A DNA stretch of 64,000 nt, taken from assembly GCA_002506425.1 (NCBI GenBank), contig DAXO01000017.1, positions 56,360 to 120,359 of the forward strand, given 5' to 3'. The notes beneath the pieces were generated by a model. That model ran no database searches. It was not told the DNA's origin and saw only the letters and a list, made by a program, of their open reading frames with translations. Source of the stretch: Methanomassiliicoccaceae archaeon UBA480. Lineage in GTDB: Archaea; Thermoplasmatota; Thermoplasmata; Methanomassiliicoccales; Methanomethylophilaceae. The position numbers and the translations under genes are program-made. Positions 58,598 to 64,000 of the stretch are shown piece after piece (position 1 is the first letter of the stretch; every line of letters starts with the position of its first letter).

Positions 58598-60160
58598 ATG
58601 GCTTCTGAAGAGATACTCAGGAAAACGCTTCATAATGCCGACGGGAAGCCTTTTGCGAAGTACAAGAACATCGAAGGCTTCTTCGTTACAGAGGGTTTCG
58701 AGTTGTTCATCGATGAGGTCCAGGGGGACCGCACAGGCCATTCCCGCATGAGGGTTCGCGTCCCCATGAAAAGAGCCGCATTCCCCGAGGACTCCTATTC
58801 GTCTCCGTCGAGGAGGGACGCTCTACGCGACATCATTGCCAGGCGCTTCTGGGAATCCGCCAGGACGCATGCTCGCTCTCCAATACCGAAGACGGACGGG
58901 GGCGAGGTGTATATGCCCCGTCCCGGGCAGGAGATCCTCGCCCGCGGAAGCGTGGTTGTCACCGAGCATTATATCGAAGCCTGTTTCACGGCGGATCTTC
59001 CTTCCAAGGCCAATAAGGTGGACGAGATGTCCGCCATCGATTTGATATTCGGAAGGATATCCCTGATAATATCCGAATCGATGCTCTTCTCCTCATACAA
59101 GAGGCAGAAGCTCTACACCCACCTCGAGACCGCTGAGAACGCAGATTGGATCAGGGGAAGGCTGAAGGAGATGGGTTTGGCGGCTTTCATCGCCGATGGT
59201 TCCGTGCTTCCGCGCAGGGAGGACGATCTGGCTCCGATGATTGATGCCGTTCCGTTCTCGCACGACGGCAGTCTTGAAGTCGTCATGGAAGTTCCCAATG
59301 GAGAGCCGATCCGTGGGATGGGCATCCCGACGGGATTCACAGCAGTCACCGGACCCAGCGGTTCCGGCAAATCGGTATTCGCAGACGCCGTCTTCTCGGG
59401 GATATACAACCATATTCCCGGAGACGGAAGGGAGTATGTCATCAGCGATCCCGATGCAGTCTACATAATGGCCGAGGCTGGACGCTACAGGGACGGAACT
59501 CAGCTTTCAGCTCCGGAATCCGAGATGACTTCTGCGGAAGAGGCCGTGGAGGCCGGATCCGCTCTTCTGATCTTGGATGAGGAGTTCTCATCTCCATGCG
59601 TCATCCGCAGGGCCTATCCGCAACGCCAGGGGGATCTTGTCCCGTTGAGCGAGATGGGGAGCCATCTGAAGGGCATAGGAGTATCTCTGCTCATGATAAC
59701 CGGGGACGAATCCGCTGTGAAAAGGGCGGATACAGTCCTGTCCATGGAGGGTTACAGGATGACCCTCATCGAAACGGAATGCATCGGCAGCGATGGCTCG
59801 CTATCGGCAGCCGTCCGTTATCCCGTTTCCAAGAAGGTGTCGTTCGAGAAGGGGCGCAAAGATGTCAGTACATCCGCTCCATCCGTACGCACAGTGGAAA
59901 TAGGGGAATACAAGGTCAATGTGCCGGTGGCCGGCTTCTTCGATCAGGCTCAGACCCGCGAGGTTGCGGACGCGATAGCAGTTGCGAGGGAATCGATGGA
60001 TGGTTCCAAGAGCCTGAGGGCCGTGTGCGAGGAGGCCCTGTCCAAGGTGGAATGCGAGGATATGGAGAATGGTACGGGGATGGGCCATGCAAAGGCCCGC
60101 GCCGTGGATATGGCAGCGGTCCTGTGCAGGCATCCCCAGATGCTGTTCATCTCGAAGTGA
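58598..60160 (+). CDS. predicted ATPase of the ABC class (COG3044 family)
   Basis: The 520-residue protein has the COG3044 layout: an N-terminal region ending in the family phrase RGMGIPTGFTAVTG, a P-loop GPSGSGKS near residue 252, SGIYNHIPGDGRE, and a Walker B-like ALLILDEEFSSP followed by a MITGDESAVKRAD segment. Most relatives have a GGYHGKST-type P-loop and LLIDEDTSATNFM; here both are altered towards ordinary ABC motifs, so it is a divergent member. The function of the family is not established. It starts 2 bases after the DUF296 stop. Confidence 0.82.
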   Translation: MASEEILRKTLHNADGKPFAKYKNIEGFFVTEGFELFIDEVQGDRTGHSRMRVRVPMKRAAFPEDSYSSPSRRDALRDIIARRFWESARTHARSPIPKTDGGEVYMPRPGQEILARGSVVVTEHYIEACFTADLPSKANKVDEMSAIDLIFGRISLIISESMLFSSYKRQKLYTHLETAENADWIRGRLKEMGLAAFIADGSVLPRREDDLAPMIDAVPFSHDGSLEVVMEVPNGEPIRGMGIPTGFTAVTGPSGSGKSVFADAVFSGIYNHIPGDGREYVISDPDAVYIMAEAGRYRDGTQLSAPESEMTSAEEAVEAGSALLILDEEFSSPCVIRRAYPQRQGDLVPLSEMGSHLKGIGVSLLMITGDESAVKRADTVLSMEGYRMTLIETECIGSDGSLSAAVRYPVSKKVSFEKGRKDVSTSAPSVRTVEIGEYKVNVPVAGFFDQAQTREVADAIAVARESMDGSKSLRAVCEEALSKVECEDMENGTGMGHAKARAVDMAAVLCRHPQMLFISK

Positions 60161-60529
60161 TCAGCGCCTGTTGTTCCCGTAGGCGTTCTGCCAGTTGTTG
60201 AAGACCTTGTCCGCGTATTGGGACATGTGGACCTGGTCGACCTTGCTGTCGGGAACGACGAAACCCCTGATAGGGTATTCCTTGTCGCAGTAGGGGCAGC
60301 GGACGTTGGGACAGTTCTGGCTGGCCTGAGGACAGGCCTTGCAGGCCACTGCCCTGGACTGGAATAGGCTGAATTCCCTTCCGCAGTTGGGGCAGAGGTA
60401 GCGACGGGCTGCGACCTTGAGATCCTTGTGGATTCCGGCGGCCTTCTCCTCGGGGGTGAGCCACATCGGCGCAGCGGGTGAGAGAGGCGTGTTGTAGGAC
60501 GGGCGGTCCTGGCCATCCCAGTTGCTCAT
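60161..60529 (-). CDS. zinc-ribbon protein of unknown function
   Basis: The 122-residue protein contains at least five CxxC-type cysteine pairs or single cysteines (LCPNCGREF, ACKACPQASQNCPNVRCPYCDKEYP), consistent with two zinc ribbons, and a helical C-terminus. I start at ATG 60529, two bases after the GGGP synthase stop. It is the last gene of the trm-G10-GGGPS operon and ends back to back with the COG3044 gene. Confidence 0.7.
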   Translation of the reverse strand: MSNWDGQDRPSYNTPLSPAAPMWLTPEEKAAGIHKDLKVAARRYLCPNCGREFSLFQSRAVACKACPQASQNCPNVRCPYCDKEYPIRGFVVPDSKVDQVHMSQYADKVFNNWQNAYGNNRR

Positions 60530-60531
60530 TC

Positions 60532-61272
60532 TCAGGCCCCCTTGGCCGCGGAGACAACCGCTTTGAGCTTGGACCCGTCGCTGCACTGCTCGAGAAGCGT
60601 TCCGGTGACGATGATGTCGGCGCCTGCCTCGCGGGCAGCTGCGGCTGCTTCGGGAGTGCGGATTCCTCCTCCGATGATCAGAGGGATGTCGATGGCTTCC
60701 TTGATGGCGCGTATCATCTCGGGGGGCACGGGCCTGTCGGCTCCGGAACCCGCTTCGAAATACACCATGTCCATTCCCAGCATCTGGCAGGCCAGTGCGT
60801 AGGAGACGGCTCTTTTGATATCGTCCCTTTTGATACAGTCGGCTTTTCCGACCTCTCCGACCTTCATGCCGGGTTCCACGATGACATACCCCATAGGGAT
60901 GGTCTCAATGCCCATCTTTTTGAGGATGGGGGCCGCATAGACCTGAGCGCCGATGATCCAGTTGACATCGGTGCTGTTCAGCATGCTCATGAAGAGTATC
61001 GCATCGACATCCTTGGAGAGAGCGGATGCGCTTCCAGGGAAGTGGATGACGGGGAGTCCTGAAGCCTCCTTGATGGCCAGAGTTGTGGAGGAGAGGTTCT
61101 CGTTGGTTACTCCGGTGGAGCCTCCGATAAGGACGGCGTCCGTTCCAGCCTCGAGCATCCTGGCTGCGATCTTTCCCGCGTCCTCGGGTGACTGCTTGTC
61201 GGGGTCGATGAGGGCCATGTGCAAGGTTCCCTCTTTGGCTATCATATCGCGGAGATTCTGCATAACCGTCAT
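60532..61272 (-). CDS. geranylgeranylglyceryl phosphate synthase
   Basis: The 246-residue TIM-barrel protein has the GGGPS motifs HMALIDPDKQ near the start, VLIGGSTGV, the YFEAGSGADRPVP region and LIIGGGIRTPEAA. It forms the first ether bond of archaeal lipids from geranylgeranyl diphosphate and glycerol-1-phosphate. Together with idsA, the geranylgeranyl reductase and carS in this window, much of the core lipid pathway is covered. It follows trm-G10 by 42 bases in the same reading frame; only a TAG separates the two frames. Confidence 0.95.
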   Translation of the reverse strand: MTVMQNLRDMIAKEGTLHMALIDPDKQSPEDAGKIAARMLEAGTDAVLIGGSTGVTNENLSSTTLAIKEASGLPVIHFPGSASALSKDVDAILFMSMLNSTDVNWIIGAQVYAAPILKKMGIETIPMGYVIVEPGMKVGEVGKADCIKRDDIKRAVSYALACQMLGMDMVYFEAGSGADRPVPPEMIRAIKEAIDIPLIIGGGIRTPEAAAAAREAGADIIVTGTLLEQCSDGSKLKAVVSAAKGA

Positions 61273-61314
61273 ACAATCACTCGTTGAATGCGTTCGAGAT
61301 TCGCATCCCGAACT

Positions 61315-62382
61315 CTATGGCGTAACGATGGATGCACCGTACAAATATATGTTGCCGTTCGGCGACCATCTTCGGAGTCGGGATGCGCCTCGTCCCTTCC
61401 TGAAGATGTGGTAGTATCTGGATAGCGATCCATGGACTTTCTGGATGTACGTACTCTCCAGCTCCATAGTATCGTATGTTATCGGGTGCGGCAGGACGAT
61501 GCCCGCACGCGATCCCGACTTCATCACGGAAGGTATCGAGATGCCGGCCCTGGCGTAAATGTGATCTATATTCTCTCCGCCGGTCTTGGTGGATCTTCCA
61601 TAGGGCGGGTCGGTGCAGACGGCATCGATATCGTGGAATCTCTCTCCTATTTCTCCGATATCTATCGTTTCGAAATCGGCGAGCTCCAATCCGTAGAATT
61701 CCATATTCTCCCTGCATCCGGCAATCATCTCTGGATCGAAGTCCGATGCTACCGCGCGCATGCCCATTTCGGCAGCCTCTATGACGATTCCTCCGGTTCC
61801 GCAGAAGGGGTCCAGCACGGTCCCTCCGCGCTTCACGCCTGTCAGGTTGATGAGGGCGCGTGCATACTTAGGGTGCAGCGATATCGGCGAGAAGAACGGC
61901 CTCTCTCCGACCTTGCGCTTCTCCAACAAGTCGGTCTCTGTAACTCTTTCTTCGATGTACAAGTGGACCTTATCGCACATCTGCATCCTTACTATGAAGT
62001 CGGGGTCGCGAAGATTGACGTCACGCTTCTCGGAAAGGATTCCCCCGATCCTGCGGATCATCCCTTGGGAATCTGCGTCTTTCATCATCCCTTCGAATCT
62101 CTTTCCGCGGACGGCGAAGCTGCCTTCTGGAAGATCGGCGTTTTTCAGATTGGAAATGTCATCCGGGTCGTATTCTCCGAGGTAGCGGCCCATGCTCTTG
62201 GTCAGAGCTATGCGGTCGGCTATCGCATCCAGGCGGCTCTCGTCGAACGATGCGATGAGATAGCCCGGACCTTGTGATACGACATCGAATCCGTCGGTCT
62301 CCGCTTCCATGCAGCGGATCGCCTCGGCGGGTGGCATGTCTTTCGATTCGCCTGACAGCTCGAAGAAGAATTGGGGGCTCAC
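61315..62382 (-). CDS. tRNA (guanine(10)-N2)-methyltransferase family protein (Trm-G10)
   Basis: The 355-residue protein has a THUMP-type N-terminal RNA-binding region (~1-160) and a Rossmann methyltransferase domain with VLDPFCGTGGIVIEAA, ASDFDPEMI and the N-methyltransferase motif TDPPYGRS. It methylates G10 of tRNAs. The start is GTG at 62382, about 25 bases after a TATA box (GATATATACT). It ends in TAG (61315-61317), the only confident TAG stop seen in this window. Confidence 0.9.
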   Translation of the reverse strand: MSPQFFFELSGESKDMPPAEAIRCMEAETDGFDVVSQGPGYLIASFDESRLDAIADRIALTKSMGRYLGEYDPDDISNLKNADLPEGSFAVRGKRFEGMMKDADSQGMIRRIGGILSEKRDVNLRDPDFIVRMQMCDKVHLYIEERVTETDLLEKRKVGERPFFSPISLHPKYARALINLTGVKRGGTVLDPFCGTGGIVIEAAEMGMRAVASDFDPEMIAGCRENMEFYGLELADFETIDIGEIGERFHDIDAVCTDPPYGRSTKTGGENIDHIYARAGISIPSVMKSGSRAGIVLPHPITYDTMELESTYIQKVHGSLSRYYHIFRKGRGASRLRRWSPNGNIYLYGASIVTP

Positions 62383-62418
62383 GCCCCCTCGATGTTTGAG
62401 ATAGTATATATCAGACGC

Positions 62419-63363
62419 TCAGGCGTCCTTGATTCCGTCCTCCGTAACCATGAAGACGGCTTCTCCTTCGGGCAGGTTGGGAGAGTCGATGAGTCTTGCG
62501 ATCCTCTTGCCGGCCTTGCCCTTTCTCAGATATATGCGGAATGTCGCGGTATGTCCCACGATATGTCCTCCGATCGGCCTTGTCGGGTCGCCGAAGAACG
62601 CATCCGGCTTCGCGGCGACCTGGTTGGTAACGGCGATTACCGCGTTGTTTACTGTGGCGAAGTTCAGCAGGTCATGCATATGACGGTTGAGGATCTGCTG
62701 CCTCTCCGCCAGGGATCCGCGCCCTACATATTCCGCACGGAAGTGTGATGTAAGCGAATCCACGATCATCAGCCTGCATTTCACCTGCTGGGCCAGCTCC
62801 ATGGCCTTGTCGACGAGGAGCACTTGGTGCTGAGAGTTGAATGCGCGTGCGACATGGATTCTCTTCAACGTCTCGTCGGGGTCCACACCGAGGTAGGTCG
62901 CCATCTGTATGATCCTCTCGGGACGGAACGTGTTCTCCGAATCGATGATTATCACATCGGAATCTAGGCCTCCGCGCTCCTCGGGCAGCGTTGCATTGAC
63001 TGCCAGCTGGAAGCAGACCTGGGTCTTGCAGCTTCCGAACTCTCCGAACAGCTCGACTATGGATTGGCTTTCGAGACCTCCTGCCAGCAGATCGTCGAAT
63101 GCCTTGGATCCGGTGGTGAGCTTTGTGACAGCCCTCCTCCTCTCCATGATGTCCACACCGGTCTCGAATCCTCCGATGTCGGCGCAGAGCTTCGCGCCTT
63201 CTATGATGTCGCTGGCCTTCTTTTCTCCGATCTCGCAGGTCTCCGCCAGCTCTTTAGGCGATGCGACTGCGATTGCCATGATCTCCGTGTATCCCGAATC
63301 ACGGAGCTTCTCGGCGATGGCGGGGCCGACCCCGGGTATGTCTTCCAATGTCTTCGTGGCCAT
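62419..63363 (-). CDS. radA: DNA repair and recombination protein RadA
   Basis: The 314-residue protein has the N-terminal helix-hairpin-helix domain ([19 protein letters not shown]) and the RecA core with the Walker B region [20 protein letters not shown] and [21 protein letters not shown]. It forms the strand-exchange filament. The Walker A at residues 107-114 reads GEFGSCKT, with Cys112 in place of the near-invariant glycine of GSGKT (codon TGC at 63028-63030). A TATA-like CTTAAATAC lies about 35 bases upstream of the ATG. Confidence 0.95.
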   Translation of the reverse strand: MATKTLEDIPGVGPAIAEKLRDSGYTEIMAIAVASPKELAETCEIGEKKASDIIEGAKLCADIGGFETGVDIMERRRAVTKLTTGSKAFDDLLAGGLESQSIVELFGEFGSCKTQVCFQLAVNATLPEERGGLDSDVIIIDSENTFRPERIIQMATYLGVDPDETLKRIHVARAFNSQHQVLLVDKAMELAQQVKCRLMIVDSLTSHFRAEYVGRGSLAERQQILNRHMHDLLNFATVNNAVIAVTNQVAAKPDAFFGDPTRPIGGHIVGHTATFRIYLRKGKAGKRIARLIDSPNLPEGEAVFMVTEDGIKDA

Positions 63364-63552
63364 GGTGATCTTCTCTAATTCGAATCAAGGCCGAATCAGT
63401 ATTTAAGCGGATTCGGGGGGTCGCCGAATATCCTATTTTCGTGTTGATGTCGAGCGCCTACCTGCCGTTCGAGGCTCCTATGAGCGTGGGAGCATGCTTC
63501 TCCCGGTCTCCTGCTTTTATCATAAACCATCATTCGATGCGCAGGTTCGATG

Positions 63553-63585
63553 AGTATTTATCAGGTATACAAATACTTTTTAAGA
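63553..63585 (+). promoter_or_regulatory. promoter and possible operator of the winged-helix regulator gene
   Basis: AGTATTT (63553-63559) and AAATACT (63571-63577) form a perfect 7-base inverted repeat with an 11-base spacer, followed by a TATA-like TACTTTTTAAG about 25 bases before the ATG at 63605. The position suits autorepression by the encoded regulator. The rest of the 240-base gap from radA holds no gene I can support. Confidence 0.4.
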
Positions 63586-63604
63586 TTGCGAGTATCCCTA
63601 TGGT

Positions 63605-64000
63605 ATGCGTCAGGACGATCCCGCGACGGACTCTCCCATCGGTTGGACCAATCTCATAGATACGCTGGAGCGCAAGCGCTCGATAGCGGCTATCCTCTAT
63701 CTTCGGCACAACGGCCGTGTAAAGGAGATAACGATACGCGAGGATGTTTTCCCCAATCCTCAGCAGACCGAATCACAGCTCTCCCGCCTCAAGAACATTG
63801 GACTGATGGATTTCGAGAGGGCGGAGGTCGAGGGCACGAGGCGCAGTGCCAAGTATTGGTCGCTCACACCCAGAGGGGAGGCGGTCGCCAGGATGCTGGA
63901 GATAATGGAGCTGTGCGCCGAAGGAGGAATCAGCCCGGCACGCGTCATAGAAGTATGCGATACATTGAAGGAAGAGGCGCCCGGCGGACCGGGCGCTGTT
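63605..64000 (+). CDS. winged helix-turn-helix transcriptional regulator (truncated by window end)
   Basis: An open frame of 132 codons from ATG 63605 runs off the right edge without a stop. It encodes a winged helix of the HxlR/ArsR/MarR kind: LERKRSIAAILYLRHNGRVKEITIRED, then QTESQLSRLKNIGLMDFERAEVEGTRRSAKYWSLTPRGEAVARM. The wing and the SLTPRG segment are typical. A TATA box about 25 bases before the ATG indicates a leaderless mRNA, and an inverted repeat overlaps that promoter. Confidence 0.8.
   Translation, partial: MRQDDPATDSPIGWTNLIDTLERKRSIAAILYLRHNGRVKEITIREDVFPNPQQTESQLSRLKNIGLMDFERAEVEGTRRSAKYWSLTPRGEAVARMLEIMELCAEGGISPARVIEVCDTLKEEAPGGPGAV

Noticed and set aside
63441..63659. A 72-codon plus-strand frame between radA and the regulator
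   Set aside because: It overlaps the promoter and the first codons of the winged-helix gene in another frame and has no conserved features.

Overview
The window looks like a chromosomal segment of a methanogenic archaeon of the order Methanomassiliicoccales (class Thermoplasmata), about 56 percent GC by eye. The evidence is a complete fpo operon for a complex I-like membrane complex with no fpoF or fpoO, a methanogenesis-marker-11-like protein, archaeal ether-lipid genes (GGPP synthase, geranylgeranyl reductase, CarS, GGGP synthase), the type III RuBisCO and AMP phosphorylase pair, archaeal information-processing genes (RadA, SMC-ScpAB, Nop5, Nob1, aIF5A, KptA, RtcA, Trm-G10) and TATA boxes about 25 bp before many start codons, which suggests leaderless mRNAs. 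Nearly every gene stops with TGA. TAA is rare, and only one confident gene uses TAG, as expected in an archaeon that decodes TAG as pyrrolysine; no pyl gene lies in the window. There are four tRNA genes and no rRNA, CRISPR array or insertion sequence.

Layout. 1-7.8 kb: RuBisCO C-terminus, AMP phosphorylase, a polysaccharide deacetylase, folD, kptA, the marker-11-like gene, uppS and a B12/radical-SAM protein, all tightly overlapping on the plus strand. 7.6-8.6 kb: proC on the minus strand. 8.7-19.2 kb: fpoABCDHI-J-J-KLMN. 19.3-24.4 kb: idsA, geranylgeranyl reductase, nob1 (minus), carS, pyrE and a uracil-DNA glycosylase/HAD phosphatase fusion. 24.5-29.5 kb: smc-scpA-scpB. 29.6-34.1 kb: an ABC importer (fused permease, two ATPases) with a PhoU-like gene, then a phosphohexomutase. 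35.5-40.1 kb (minus): agmatinase and aIF5A, a small membrane protein, and mtnA-aldolase-nop5. 40.3-43.5 kb: aminotransferase and IspD/TarI-like cytidylyltransferase facing rpiA and licD. 43.6-44.9 kb: an AT-richer DUF4143 ATPase, probably acquired. 45-49.4 kb: HTH-V4R regulator, diaminopyrimidine reductase, rtcA, three tRNAs and an aldehyde-dehydrogenase-like protein without its catalytic Cys. 49.4-55.7 kb (minus): a zinc-ribbon gene, an ACT protein, a CdhD-like and CdhE-like pair, pabA, pabB, pabC and a radical-SAM-like protein without its cysteines. 55.8-64 kb: tRNA-Leu, small and membrane proteins, a COG3044 ATPase, the trm-G10-GGGP synthase operon, radA and a truncated winged-helix regulator.

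How the genes fit together. The fpo complex would oxidise a ferredoxin-like donor and pump ions. RuBisCO and AMP phosphorylase recycle nucleoside phosphates, and MtnA plus a class II aldolase probably recycle pentose-phosphate by-products of SAM chemistry. uppS, idsA, the reductase, carS and GGGP synthase make the membrane lipids and lipid carrier. The most intriguing region is the minus-strand operon that places stripped-down homologues of the corrinoid iron-sulphur protein subunits (CdhD/CdhE) directly before a full p-aminobenzoate synthesis set. With folD elsewhere in the window, this suggests a folate- or corrinoid-linked one-carbon module. A second recurring oddity is that many genes have no in-frame stop at the end of their conserved domain and run far into the neighbouring gene.
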